A stretch of DNA of 64,000 nt from Bifiguratus adelaidae (taxonomy: Eukaryota; Mucoromycota; Endogonomycetes; Endogonales): positions 21,416-85,415 of the forward strand of contig MVBO01000057.1 in assembly GCA_002261195.1 (NCBI GenBank), given 5' to 3'. Shown here in pieces: positions 20,102-36,030 of this stretch; position 1 is the stretch's first letter, and each line of letters starts with the position of its first letter. A model generated the notes under the pieces. It saw only the letters and a list, made by a program, of their open reading frames with translations, did not search any database and was not told the DNA's origin. The position numbers were made by a program, and so were the translations under genes.

Positions 20102-21867
20102 TCACCACTGATGCCATTGCTCTTGGTAGGGTTGTCCATATAGCTCGGATTGAGGTGCTTCCGAGACAACACTCTGTATGGGGGGTAATGGCCATACGCC
20201 TTGTGATTGGCTCGTGTTTGGCATGGACATGTGGGGATTAGGAGTGTTGGATGGTAGATGCATGCGCTGACTTGGATAGGTCGATTGCTGTTGGGGTGAA
20301 GGTGCCTGCGGTGGTTGTTCACCCCCGTATTGTCTAGACATGTCGGTGTCCTTGTTGGGAAGATATGGGACATGAGGAGACCCGGTGGGTGTGCCATACA
20401 GCATGGCAGCTTGGCTTTGAGCGGCTATAAGGGACGCGTTGAGGTTATACACACCATATGGGCGCGCTGGTCCTGACTTTTGCTGTTGCTGTTGTTGAAA
20501 TTGTTGCAACTGCTGCTGCTTGTGTTGCTGCTGCTGCATCGACGAATAAGTCGCTGTATTTATCACCTGTTGAGCGGGCGAAAATGATGCATTGGGCGGA
20601 TACGAATCCAGATGATGTTGCTGTGGTTGCTGTGTGTTGTAGACAGGTTGTCGAAAATGACCTGGGCTGGGCGGTGGGGTTTGATGATAAGCAGAGAGAT
20701 CGCCGACGAGATGACCCGCTTTCATGCGCTCATGCTGAGGCGTTGCCTGAGCCGGAGCATACTGCTGGATCATGGAAGAATTGACAGCAACAGTCACCCT
20801 TGGTGTATTGTCACCTTTGTGTAATTCTTCCGTGCAAAGCTTGGAGAGCAAGTTTAATTTGTTGCCGTCCTCGTCTTCCTGCTCGCCTTCCGGACTGGTC
20901 GCCGCCGATGTCGTGAGGCTCGGTGCAGGGGTGATGGATTGAAATTGCTGTTGTTGCTGCACCTGCCTAGGCGCCAAATGCCTTGCATCCGTTGCGCTAT
21001 TTATGACATACTCATGCGGGTGTTCGTGTGACAAAAATGCGCTCTGTGGAGCATATTGATTCAGATGGGGTTGACTTTGAGGGTATGCTTGTGCCGGTCG
21101 ATGATTATCGGAGGGTACATTGATGGAATAATTCATCATGGGTGCACTCGTGTTCAGGAGATGAGGCGACATCATATACTGATTCGACAAGATGTGTTGC
21201 TTTTGCTCCAATAAAGGGTCATAGGCGTTCACGGTCGCAAAAGGATCGCTCGGTGGAAGCGGTTGTGCTGCATGCTGGATAGGCGAGTTGGTGACTGAAC
21301 TGTTGTACCCGCTCGATACGTCGCTCAACGGGATCAAATCGTTCACCCCCTTGCCCTTATTTGGCAATTTGGTCTCACCGGGATTACGTCGGCGATAAGG
21401 ACCCCTTTTGACACCCTTTTTCCGTTGCTTACGTTGCGAGTCTTGACATGTATCGGCAAGACCAAACTTGATGCATCGTTGACAGGGTCGACCTTCGTCA
21501 CATTTTTTGCAGGCCTTTTGGCAATGGACTAGAAGCCCTTGTATCAGACAAAAATTTTTCCTGCTCGGCGCTAAGCCGAGCTTATCCGAAGACACTTACC
21601 GCATGCATTCTTGACTTGCTTGCGTCGAAGTCCCTTGGTAGTGACATCTGGAGCGGTCGAGGAAGATGTCGCAGCGTAATCCTGTGAAATGTAAACAGAT
21701 CCATCCAGGGGAGCATTAGGTGGTCGCGCTGCGGGTGATTCGCTCCGAGCGGGAAGCTGTTGATTGTACGGTGCTGTCGATTCTAGCTGGCCGGATGCAT
21801 AGTAGGGCTGCATCATCTGATACTTGCTGATATATGAGTCTGAATATGGTGTCGTGGCGACTACCAT
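20102..21867 (-). CDS. Zn2Cys6 transcription regulator, Gln-rich
   Basis: Two exons, 21867..21600 and 21528..20102, 1695 bases, 564 residues. The binuclear zinc cluster crosses the intron: KNAC joined to VHCQKACKKC, then DEGRPCQRC and IKFGLADTC, spaced CX2CX6CX5CX2CX8C, with the basic follow-on RKQRKKGVKRGPYRRR that contacts DNA and acts as a nuclear signal. An extra Cys lies inside the second loop. Downstream there is no fungal-specific middle domain; the remainder is low-complexity Gln/Pro/Ser/His sequence with long CAG/CAA tracts (about 20460-20550), typical of activation domains. Targets unknown. Gene-regulatory role is inferred from the zinc cluster. Polymorphism of the Gln tracts is likely. 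Confidence 0.88.
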
Positions 21868-22211
21868 AAGTCTATGGTCTAAAAGTCTATCAGTCTATAG
21901 AAAGAAAATCGAAACTGATAAAGTACAATCGCCGCTTCAATATGCGCAAGAGGAGCTGAAGGTGTAAGAGAGAAGTAGCAGAACGATCTCCAAGAAACAA
22001 CAATTATCGAGGACAAAAAAGAGAGAAAGTCAGAGAACGGTAAAAAAATGGTATTGCGTCGGCAGAGCCGCCAAGAGCGCTTAGGTAACGTTCGCGCAAA
22101 CCAGCCACATGTTTTACCCCCTTGGTGAATGGAAGCATCTGATTGGTTGTGGCTTGAACATGACATCATCTAAAATCCCTGTACGAAACACGTGTTTATA
22201 TTATTTACCGC
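21868..22211. other. Intergenic stretch upstream of the Gln-rich regulator
   Basis: 344 bases between the start of one regulator and the stop of the next, both on the minus strand. It must hold the promoter of the Gln-rich regulator. Three copies of AGTCTAT occur close together at about 21868-21897. No open frame of interest and no RNA gene seen. Confidence 0.5.
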
Positions 22212-25200
22212 TCATTGTTTGTACTGTTGAATGTAATTGTCCCATTCGCCCCAGTCAAAGCTACTTGGCACTTCCCACAAGGTGTTCATGAGTGAAGATC
22301 GGTCTTCTAAGTGATCTGGGACTTGAGAGAGCGCACTGGGAGGAGTGAGACCTGGATTGCCGGCGGGGCTGGATTGATTAGAGAGATAGGTCGGGGTGTC
22401 ATCAAAGTGGGAAGGATCCATATCAAAGATTTGCGGAGGAAGAGGTGTTGCTGATACCGGGTAGGAGCTCATGCTAGTTGGTGTGAGGCTGCGGAGACCA
22501 ATGTTGTCTTGTGGTTGGGAATGTTGGAACTGCGGATTCGTGTGGAGGGATGGATCGCTGCCAAAGAGGGACATGTCTATATTGTACGGCGTATAGAGTT
22601 GGGCCATATTGTCTAAGTGCAAAAGATCATTGAGAGACGCATCAACGGGGGTTTGTCCATTCTCAAAGGCGCCTTCCATGGGTTCGAATTTCATGGCGTG
22701 CGATTCGGTGGGACTCTTCATTGGAGTATCGTCATTCGTGGTCAACAGATGATCTTGTCCTGCCATCGTTTGCTGCGGGGTAACCATAACAGCAACCGGC
22801 TGGATTTGAAAGCTTTTCATACCCTGCTGCATACCAGGAGGCAAAGGTGGGCGATTAGCATTGACGTTGGAAGACGTTGAGCGTGCTCCTACGGGCTGTA
22901 CATTGGGCATCTTAGTGATAGGCACGCTGATGGCTTGATTGGGGGAGAATGTGCTCCTGAAAGTTGCTGTTGTTGGGGATGGCTCCGACTTGATGATGGG
23001 CTCCTTTTGCGCCGAATAATCCAAGACAGAAGGTTCCTGCAACATGAGCGCGCCTTGCAAAGAGCTAGACGAAGACTGCCTCGACATGCGCTTAGTAGCC
23101 TGTTTGCGCGATGGAGAAACGGTTCTTGAAGTGGTCGATGCTGTGGAGGAAGAACCTTGATTACGAACGTGAATTCGGTGCGATAGTTCGAGAGGAGACG
23201 TCGCTTCATCAGACGTCGAGAGATCAATTTCCTTGACATTAATGAGCATCTTCATAACATCAATAGATCGTTGAGCAACTGCCCAGAACCGTTTGCTCTC
23301 CAGCATGTCAAGGGAGCGCTGTAAATTGATTTTTGCTGTCTTTCGAATAGCTTTATCATTTGCCGTCACAACGTTGTGCAAATGGACAAGTCCCGCTTGA
23401 AATATTGTGCTGGAGACAAAAGTTGAACATTGACTCTCAAACAAGTCCGATTGAGACTTACTAGATGACAATCGTCCAAGAATAACTTAGAAAATCCTTG
23501 ACATTAGTTTCGTCCGAGATCTCGACGATGTTGTTCGCAGCGTTTGTGCATATACTTCTGGCCTGAAAAGCCTGCGACCGTTTGGTCTCGGATGTTTGTC
23601 CCATAAAAGGCCGATGAAGCAACAGCAGGACCGTGTAATAACAGAGATGAAGCGGACCTATACAATTAGAGATCAGCACAATTCGCGTGTTCTCGGAAAT
23701 TCGGACTATGATGACTTACCTGCGTACGGCGAGCATGGCTTTTTCTCTCGATCCGCCTTTTCTGGATCATACAACATGGGCTCTGGCAGATTCAATTTCC
23801 ATGCTGTCAGCTTCTTGTCGAGCATGGTTACCAAATTGTTGATTGCGGCCTCAGAACCCGCCGTCTTTGCTTTCGTGGCATAGAGACCTTTCAACACCTT
23901 GCCAAGAATGTCGCTGAGCTTGATCATTTGAATGAAATTCTCATAGATGGGTTCTTTTGGTCCGCCGGGGGATACTTCGGATTCATCATCCTCAATTTCG
24001 TACGCGGAAGGTAATTCAACGTCGAAATCACGGTCTAGTACCGTAATGGGCCGACCCATCTGGGTACACATCCTGTAGATTGCGCAATGAGACAGGCAGA
24101 ATATGGTGCTGCCATCCGCACTGTCCTTACCATCTATCGATCACGTAACACGCGTACCATATTCTCCGTCGTAGTTCCATTTCTTGCTTTGGTATCCGCC
24201 ATCCAGAAGAATTACGATGTAATCCCAAATCTTGCGCCTATTTTGTGACTTAGCATCGCTGTATTGAGCGCCAATCGACGACTTACCATTCGAATAGCCT
24301 ATCATTTGGAAGAGGAGAATTTTGGTTTGATGAATGCCGAAATCTACTTATTTTGACAAGGTTTGCAAACTTACCACACCGGATGAGAACCTGGTGAGAT
24401 TAAGCGAGTGAGTAACAGTTCGTAGCAAGCCGTATCGTGTTCCGCTGCTTACCATTGACAACTGTCATCCTCTTGCCCATCAAGCTCAAAATAAAGCGTC
24501 AATACAATGAAAGCTTGGACAGTACTGAGGCGTGGCCTAGCGAAATCGCCTTGATAGTGCTCAATAGCACGAGCATAAAAGATTTTTCCAAGCTCAATGG
24601 GAGTGAACCAAGTGTCGGTTGCTTCATGATAAATAGGGTCGGACATGAAACGAATCGTCGTCACTGCGAATATAGCATTGACAAGAAACGGGGTCAAGGG
24701 TGTGGGCAACTTGGTGTGATAACGCTTAAGAAAGTCAGACTTGTTCACCACGGGTAAGGTGGCGTGAATTTTATTCATGTAACTGCAGAAATACCGATGA
24801 GCTTACGTTCAATCACAGACCCTGCACTTACATATCAATGAGATTGTCGCAATACGCTTTAGGTGGCCAGTCATACACCTTGTCCGGCTTACGGGTTGTT
24901 CCATTGCCAGGGGTATTGTTGTCCGAAGTCGGTTCGGTGGTCACAACAACAAGCTCATTGGTGTTCTCATCGTTGAGCCTCTGGATGATGACATTCTCTT
25001 TACCAGGCCAAGCAAGTTGTCCATTGGTGAACATTTCCTTGTCCAGCAAGTGCAAACCAGCAGACGACCCCATATATTTCATGGAAGAGAAATCATCAAT
25101 TTTGAGCTTCTGCATCTTGGAATGAAGCGGATCAGATGACGACGAATTGGTACGCGGATTCTGCGGCTTTCCCAAGGTGGGTGAAGTAATACCCGGTGGT

Positions 25201-25990
25201 AAGGTACGCATGTCCAGATCAGGGCCAACCTTGAACTGAGAGGCAATGATGGGCGTAGGTTGCTTTGGGATGCCAGGTACCATCTGCTGTGTATCGTGGG
25301 TTCCACCATTGCCTTTGCTCTGCGGATCTTTGCGCTTATAGCCATCATCTTCACTATCGCTTTCCTCCTCAGATTCTTCCGATAGTTCATCCGAATCTTG
25401 AGCAAAGGCGTTATCTGGCATGCCGCCTTCACTCATTGTGCCAGGTGTGGATGCGCTCGATGATGTCGCATGATCTAGTCGTGACTTGTGCTTTTTGTTG
25501 AGATCAAACGGAGTGATAACTTTGGAAGATTCCAACTCCGCAATGGATTGATTCGTTGTCTTGCTAATATATGCTTCAAGGCTCTTGACTCGTTGCTCCA
25601 ATGCTTCAACATAGCTATGCACAGCAACATATGTGTCAGTTGTCAGGTACGGACGAAGGCCTTGCCCATTGTTACTCACGCGCTCGGCGGCCCCCTCTTT
25701 TTTCTCATGGTGGAGAATTCGCATTGAACGTTCCACTAAGGTGAAAAAAAGGCGTCAGTCAGCGTTGTATACTGCAATTCCAACCGATCCTGCGGCCCTG
25801 ATGTCCAACTTACCGCTATGCAGTTTGTACATGGCCGTCTAGTGTCTGCATCACACCTACTCTTACGCTTCCGACAAAAATCGCAACTCCGCTTTGCTCT
25901 TGTTCGCTTAAGTTTGATAGGCTCCCCTGAGGAAGTGACAAACTGAGGTGTCAACCCCAACTGTGAAGGATCAATGTGGTGAAAGTTCAT
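22212..25990 (-). CDS. Zn2Cys6 regulator with fungal-specific transcription factor domain
   Basis: Ten exons: 25990..25814, 25735..25680, 25614..24832, 24782..24453, 24390..24375, 24298..24287, 24237..24131, 24072..23720, 23657..23462, 23409..22212; 3228 bases, 1075 residues. Zinc cluster: SCDFCRKRKSRCDADTRRPC TNC with the sixth Cys supplied by exon 2 (IAWNVQCEF), then RKKRGPPSAYVEALEQRVKSLE, the linker and coiled coil. The Fungal_trans domain (PF04082 type) follows: MNKIHATLPVVNKSDFL, and the conserved SGVAIRMAQDLGLHRN is assembled from exons of 16, 12 and 107 bases. MCTQMGRPITV and LLLLHRPFMG are also typical. A Ser/Gln-rich tail ends WGEWDNYIQQYKQ. Every junction keeps phase. Regulated pathway unknown; sugar or lipid catabolism regulators share this layout. 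Confidence 0.9.
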
Positions 25991-26264
25991 CGCAAGAGCA
26001 TAATCTGTAAGAAGTGGGGAAGAATACGGAAGATTGGGCGGGAGAATACACGTGAGATCTAAATGAATTAAATTAATTGTCCAAGGGGTTATATTTGACA
26101 GGGAAGTGCATGAGGATCAGCGCGAGTGGATGTGAGCCAAAGTGGCGTTGCGGACATCATTGAAACACAGAGTGGTGTGTCAACTCCTATTCCATTGCTT
26201 TTTCACGGCGACAATTATTCGCGCGCGTTGAATATAAAGATTTCTTTCTTGTTCTTAAACCACC

Positions 26265-29224
26265 ATGTCGGATTCTGAAGACGACGTTCCTTTGGCCAAG
26301 CGAGCCTTTAACGTAGCTGCTGGCAGTAATAAGGGTGAGTTAGTATTGTTAGAACGGTAGGATCGAAGGCGGTAGAGGAAACTGTCGTCCAACGCGGTTG
26401 CGTGTCCTGCTGGGCCTGAGGTCGCGTGGAGTAACTGACTAATCGCGTACTTCTTGTTGCTCTATAGGAACACCTGCCTTGAGCAATGGAGGTGACACAT
26501 CCGACAATGATAGTGATATGCCCCTGTCAGCTCGCATAAAGTCCAAGGAAACAATCGCCGACGATGATTCGGACGAAGACATGCCTCTAGCAAAGCGTCT
26601 ACCACTCAAGATGGAAACAACGTCAGAGAGCGAAGTAAATGGCTCTGCGAATAGCAAGAGGCGTGCACAGGAATCTGACTCTGATTCCGATGAGCCCCTG
26701 GTGAGCACCCAAGGACACAACACGTAGTGAGCATAGGCTTACATTCCTTGATGTTGTTTGATTTATCACATAGTCAAAACGAGTCCCCCAACCGCCTAAA
26801 AGAAAGAAGACGGGCGCAGAGAATGGATCTGTGCATGTAAAGAAAGAGGACATGAAGGCTAAGAAGGCAACAAAGCCACAGGAGGCCTCTCAAGCTCATT
26901 CGCGCGAACTGAGCATCAAAAAAGAGATTCCAGAGCAAAAGCCTTCTAAATCAAAGAAGACACAGAAAGAAGAAGAGGATGAGGAACATTTCAAGTGGTG
27001 GGAACAGCAAGAAAATCTGGACAGCGACGGATCCACAAAGTGGGAAACGTTGGAACACGCTGGTGTGCTCTTCCCACCAGAGTATCAGCCTCATGGTGTG
27101 AAGATGAAGTATGATGGGAAACCAATCACGTTGACTCCAGAAGCCGAAGAGGTGGCCAGCTTTTTTGCAGCATTGCTTGGATCTGACCACGCGCAAAATC
27201 CGACCTTTTGCAAGAATTTCTTTGCCGACTGGCAGCAAATCCTGCGCAAGTCGCCACAGGTACGTGCAGAGTTCACTCGTCAAAGTTAAAATATATTCAC
27301 CTAAACACCTCCGGAAACAGAACCCCGTTATCACTGACTTCAAAAAGTGCGACTTTACGCCCATTTACGAGTACTTTGAGAAGGAAAAGGGGCGGAAAAA
27401 GCAAATGACCAAGCAAGAAAAACAGGAAATCAAAGAGGCGAAGGCCAAACAAGAAGAGAAATTTGCCTATGCTATCGTGGATGGTCGGAAAGAGAAAGTC
27501 GGCAATTTTCGCATTGAACCTCCTGGATTGTTCCGTGGTCGAGGCGAACATCCAAAGACAGGTTGTCTGAAGGTAAGGACTTCAGCGATGATGTCTGCAA
27601 CAAGCGCTCACTATCATTTAGACGAGAGTTAAACCGGAGCAGATTACCCTGAATCTTGGTGAGAATGCGCCAATTCCGGCTCCACCTCCAGGGCACAAAT
27701 GGGGTGGTATTGTGCACGATCAGACCGCTACATGGTTGGCGACCTGGAAGGAAAACGTGAATGGCTCGATCAAGTACGTATTCCTCGCAGCCACATCCAT
27801 GTGGAAGGGTCAGAGTGATATGCAAAAATTTGAAAAAGCTAGAGAACTCAAGGTGAACCTGTCGCCTTGCTGAAGGATTGTCATACTAATGCTACCAACA
27901 GAAACATGTGGCCAAAATCCGTCGGGATTACACAGCTGAGCTCAAGGACAAGGTCATGGCAACCCGGCAACGTGCCACAGCTCTTTACCTCATTGATCGA
28001 CTTGCGCTCAGAGCTGGTAACGAGAAGGGTGACGAGGAGGCGGACACAGTGGGTTGCTGCTCTCTTCGCTGTGAGCATGTCACATTGGAGCCACCAAATG
28101 TCGTGATATTCGACTTTCTAGGTAAAGACTCCATCCGCTATCACAATAGTGTCGAAGTAGATACTCAAGTGTTCAAGAACCTCAAGATTTTCAAGAAGGA
28201 ACCCAAAACGGAGGAAGACATGCTGTTTGATCGGCTTACAGTAAGTGGATGGAGCATTCTATCGTCTCAATACTTACGAGCCTACTCTAGACCACAACCT
28301 TGAACAAGCATCTTTCGTCCTACATGAAAGGCTTGACAGCCAAAGTTTTCCGTACCTACAATGCTTCATACACCTTCCAAGAGCAACTTAAAGCAACGAA
28401 CCCGGATGACACCGTTGCTGAAAAGTTGCTGACTTACAATCGCGCCAATCGTGCAGTCGCTATTCTTTGTAACCATCAACGTGCTGTCTCCAAGGGCCAT
28501 GCCGGTCAGATGCTCAAAATCGAAGACAAAGTGAAAGCTCTTAAATACCAACGTATGAAGCTGCGGAAAATGATCTTGGCCATTGATCCCAAGCTCAAGA
28601 AACGAGAGGACTTGACAGAAGTAGATCCCGACTTGACCGACGAATGGATCATTGAGCACGAAAAACAGAATCTGGAGAAGGAGAAACAAAAGGCGGAGGC
28701 GAAATTTGCCAAAGACAATGAAAAGAGAATAGAAACAGGCGAGACGCTACTATCAGAGAAGGACCTAAAGCTGATCATCAAGGATATTGAAGCCAAGTAC
28801 AAAGATCTGGAGGAAGAGCGCAAGAGTGGCAAGGTGGAACCCAAGAAAGGAGCTACTGTAGAGAAGCTGGAGGCGCAAATCGAAAAGATTGAGGAACGGA
28901 TCAAGAATGTGGAATTGCAAATGGTTGACAAGGTAAGCAAGCGCGCCTAATCACCCAACCGATGTGATGACTGAATGAGTTTATCCGTCCTACGCAGGAG
29001 GAGAACAAGGAAACAGCCTTGACCACCTCAAAGATCAACTACATTGACCCTCGTATTTCAGCAGCCTGGTGCCACAAGTATGATGTCCCTCTAGAAAAGG
29101 TATTCAGTAAGACGCTGAGGGACAAGTTTAAATGGGCAATGACAGTAGATGGAAGCTGGGTAAGTCTCGTGTTTCGCTACTCTATCGTTCATCATCATAA
29201 CAAGGCAATTCTTAGACCTTTTAA
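26265..29224 (+). CDS. TOP1: DNA topoisomerase I (type IB)
   Basis: Relaxes supercoils ahead of replication and transcription forks in the nucleus. Nine exons: 26265..26334, 26468..26700, 26774..27259, 27321..27572, 27622..27852, 27902..28240, 28291..28932, 28998..29159, 29216..29224; 2424 bases, 807 residues. The acidic N-terminus repeats a D-x-PL-x-KR motif four times (DVPLAKR, DMPLSAR, DMPLAKR, DEPLSKR). Core: [77 protein letters not shown] and [12 protein letters not shown] lysine/glutamate linker leads to the catalytic tyrosine in [14 protein letters not shown]. The last exon is only three codons (Thr-Phe-stop), giving the family end. Expressed divergently from the zinc-cluster gene. Confidence 0.96.
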
Positions 29225-29316
29225 CAACAATGCACAACCTTGATGAACCTGTCAATGAGTCACTGCGCAATAAAATTTTTGGGACTTGTCGCGATTGATT
29301 CCCCTTGTTTGCGAAC

Positions 29317-32681
<3,365 letters not shown>

Positions 32682-33030
32682 AAACAATCGCCGAGGGGCA
32701 ATAGATGACACCGTGTTCTGTTCCGAGGCAATAATTGATCTCATCGATCACATCGATCACAGTGTGGTAGAGTATGCGGACATTGATCCCAATGACCCCT
32801 GACCATCCCAATCACATCTGACGCATCTTCGCATCCATATCCTTAATTTCCCCCATCCACCACTCCCTTATCCTCTCCCGGCCCCCCTTATCCACCACGA
32901 TGACTGGCTACCGGCCCTTGTCCGCGGTCCAATCAATTTTTTGATTGGACCAATTTTTTTCGGGTTTTTTCCCGCAAATGTCGTTGGTGTTATATTCAAA
33001 GCGGCCTTCCATATTTTTTGGCTGATTGTC

Positions 33031-33071
<41 letters not shown>

Positions 33072-33258
33072 CCTCTCCACTCTTCCTCTGTTTCCTCGCT
33101 CTCTCGTCTGTCTTGGTGTTTAATTTGCTTCCTCTTCTCACATCGGCCTTGAGGTTAGAAATTGGTCAGTCGTGTATATCAGCATCGGAAAGGGATACTG
33201 ATTGTGTAACAGGGAAGTTATACCTTGCTGTACCTAGATGCATTGTCTCCTCGCCATC
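32682..33258. other. Intergenic stretch before GAL7, pyrimidine-rich
   Basis: 577 bases between the AlaRS stop and the GAL7 start. It contains a C/T-biased stretch on the plus strand and the CT dinucleotide tract listed separately. An inverted repeat (CAATCAATTTTTTGATTGG, 32930-32948) could act in transcript ending or as a protein site. No convincing coding frame. Confidence 0.55.
33035..33068 (+). repeat. (TC)17 microsatellite
   Basis: Perfect TC dinucleotide run of about 34 bases, 190 bases upstream of the GAL7 start codon, flanked by further C/T-rich sequence. CT-rich blocks near start sites are common in filamentous fungal promoters; length polymorphism is likely. Confidence 0.9.
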
Positions 33259-34471
33259 ATGCCCGTTACTTCAGAAGAGTTTCAATTCCGTCAACATTCC
33301 CACCGCCGGTTCAATCCTCTGACCAATTCTTGGGTACTTTGCTCGCCTCATCGAACACAGCGACCGTGGCAAGGTGCTCAGGAAGCGTCCACCGGTTCCG
33401 GATTGCCCGAATATGATCCAAAGTGTTACCTCTGTCCTGGCAATCCTAGGGCGAACGGTGATCATAACCCAAAATATGAGAGCACCTACGTCTTTCCCAA
33501 TGACTTTCCGGCCGTCAAGGCACAGCAGCCGGTGTATGAAGGCAAGCTGGAAAATTCAGGTAGGTCATGCCGGGTGTGGCTCGGGAGCATGCGCCTGACG
33601 GTTTTGGGGGGGCGATAGATTTGTTGCAGGTCAAGGGTGTCCGTGGTCAATGTCACGTCGTCTGCTTCTCACCAGCGCATAACCTGACTATCGCCGAAAT
33701 GAGCGAAGAAGAGATACAGAACGTGGTGAAGCAATGGATCAAGTCGTACCTACAACTCGGTCAAGTGGACTATATCAATCACATCCAAATCTTTGAGAAC
33801 AAGGGATCCATCATGGGTTGTTCAAATCCCCATCCTCATGGCCAAATGTGGTGTACCGAGTCCATTCCCGAAGAGCCTCACAAGGAGATGAAGTCGATGC
33901 AGACATACTATGACGAAAAAGGGAGCCATCTCTTGCTCGATTACGTCAACCTTGAATTGTCGATTGAAGGCAAACCTCGCGTGGTGTGCGAAAACGATAC
34001 CTTTGCCTGCGTCACGCCATTTTGGGCTCTATGGCCGTTTGAGACCATGATTTTGCCCAAGTTCAAGGTATCCCGCATTTCGGATCTGAACGATCGCCAA
34101 CAAAAGGATTTGGCCAACATCATCCGTCGTATCGCCTGCCGTTACGATAACGTCTTTTTGACCTCCTTCCCCTATTCTATGGGCGTCCACCAAGCACCTG
34201 TCGATGGCCAAGATCACGAGAACGATTCTCAACTCCATCTTCACTTTTACCCTCCCCTCCTCCGAAGTGCGACGGTCAAGAAGTTCCTCGTGGGGTAAGT
34301 GTTGCTCATGAAGCCACCATCACAGACACTCATGGTTAGCGCTGCAGCTTTGAAATGCTGGGAGAGCCTCAACGTGATTTAACCCCCGAACAGGCTTGTG
34401 AAAAGCTGCGCGAGATGTCGGAAGTCCATTACAAGCATGCACAGTCCGGTGTTGCCAACGGACACCACTGA
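33259..34471 (+). CDS. GAL7: Galactose-1-phosphate uridylyltransferase
   Basis: Leloir pathway enzyme that exchanges UMP between UDP-glucose and galactose-1-phosphate. Three exons, 33259..33559, 33619..34294, 34348..34471; 1101 bases, 366 residues. Motifs: [18 protein letters not shown], zinc-binding [35 protein letters not shown] with the active-site HPH and nucleophilic His, and [17 protein letters not shown]. Ends [16 protein letters not shown]. Length matches the family. ATG 33259 opens [20 protein letters not shown]; an upstream in-frame ATG at 33238 (MHCLLAI...) is possible but less typical. No GAL1 or GAL10 neighbour is present, unlike the yeast cluster. Confidence 0.96.
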
Positions 34472-34746
34472 CCTAGATGACCAGAATATCAAACTTATTG
34501 TACCATAGTCTCTGCATAGAATGTTCCGATGCATGTCTTTGCCCTAGAAACCATGCCCCATTGTCCCCGTTACATGTATTTACACCTGGCAGCCGGTTTC
34601 CCCATCCCACACGAAGGACCAAAGAAATTCAGAATTTGGTGGGTGGACCCTTTTTGGTCTTGGCAGTGCCTCTTATTCCTGACGAGCCCAGCGTTTCGTT
34701 GAGAGGTCTTGTTGTCGCTTCTCTCATTTTCCGACTCTTTGTCAGC

Positions 34747-35996
34747 ATGTATGGGTTACTGAGCGCATTGAATAGCTTGGCGGGTCCTCCTCCCAACCGT
34801 TCGAACGGAACGCAGCGACGAAGGCCCGTCCCAGCGCAGCCGGTTGGAACACTGCAAGTCTATCTCGCTGACGGGGTCGGTACCGGAAGGTGGTGGGTAT
34901 TGGGTGGACGCAAGGTGGAAGGTAGGGTTGAGGAGAGTGCTTGTCATGGATGCGCTAACGACGTCTAGGCACCGTCGTCGCTTCCCTTACACATCCCGTC
35001 AAACATGCGAGGCTGAGTGTCTCGCTGATATCCATCATTCGAACCAACGCACAGGTACCTCTTGCATTGACTGGGCCACCCAACCCGCAAGACCAGGTAC
35101 TACGCCGAATCGTCTTTGAGATGGATATTCCCATCAAGCAACAGACAACACGACAAGAAGAGGTCTTACCAGCTGGCGACCACATTTGGCCACTCTTGAT
35201 GCAGGTGCCCGAAGACGTGGTATCCGACCTGCCACTCCGAAGCCATTCTCACGCCATGATATACCATGAATTACACACCCACCTATGGAGCCATGACTGG
35301 CAGCGACCTTCAATGACGCCACTGCTGACGCACGTTCACCCGATCCATCTGTTGGAGAACCTCAATGTGCGTGGACCCCTTTATGCTGAGCCACTGGTGA
35401 TCACCCAGGAAATGCGCATTAGTGCCCCAAGAGATATCAAATTAAAGGACGGGGATGTGATTCGAAAAGGTGAACATGGTATCGCCGAATGCCAGATTCG
35501 CTGCTTTCCCTGGGCAGTGCTCTCGGGCGAGAGTATCAAGGTCGAGATTGTCATCAATCACATGGTGCCCATCAAAAGCATGGATGGTGTTGTCTTGGTG
35601 CTTCAAAGGCACGAAGAGATTGCCTCTGCCGGTGCTGTCAAGCGAGACTCGTATACCATCGCGACCCTTACCTTTCCCATTTTCATCGATCCCGAAACCC
35701 TCACGACCACCATTGCCAAATCCATCACTATACCCGCAGGCGCTCTTCCCACCTTTGCCAATACACCAGCCTTCCAGGTGCGCTATGAACTCTTTGTCGA
35801 CGTCCATTTAGGTATCGAGAGTACGGTCCTCGACAAGGCCACACGGACCTCCTATAGCCGACACAAGGGACCTATACGACCTCGAGATCAACACACCGTC
35901 TCTGCATCCCTAGGTGTCATTGTTGGTACGACAAATAGAACCATTGAAGCAGAACAAGATCCCTTTGAAGATCCTCCTCCCTACGATGTATCATGA
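34747..35996 (+). CDS. Alpha-arrestin (arrestin-related trafficking adaptor)
   Basis: Two exons, 34747..34921 and 34969..35996, 1203 bases, 400 residues. N-terminal arrestin features: LQVYLADGVGTGRWWVLGGRKVEGTVVASLTHPVKH across the splice, then ARLSVSLISIIR, and LLPAGDHIWPLLMQVPED. The C-terminal arrestin half starts near LSGESIKVEIVINH and VRYELFVDVHLG. It ends with a PPxY motif (EDPPPYDVS), the docking site for WW domains of Rsp5/Nedd4 ubiquitin ligases, fitting a role in down-regulating plasma-membrane transporters. Which cargo it serves is unknown. Shorter than many fungal ARTs, with a single PY motif at the extreme end. Start chosen as the first in-frame ATG before the arrestin fold. Confidence 0.84.
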
Positions 35997-36030
35997 AATT
36001 TGTCCCATTGTTGTATAGAAAGACAAGCAC

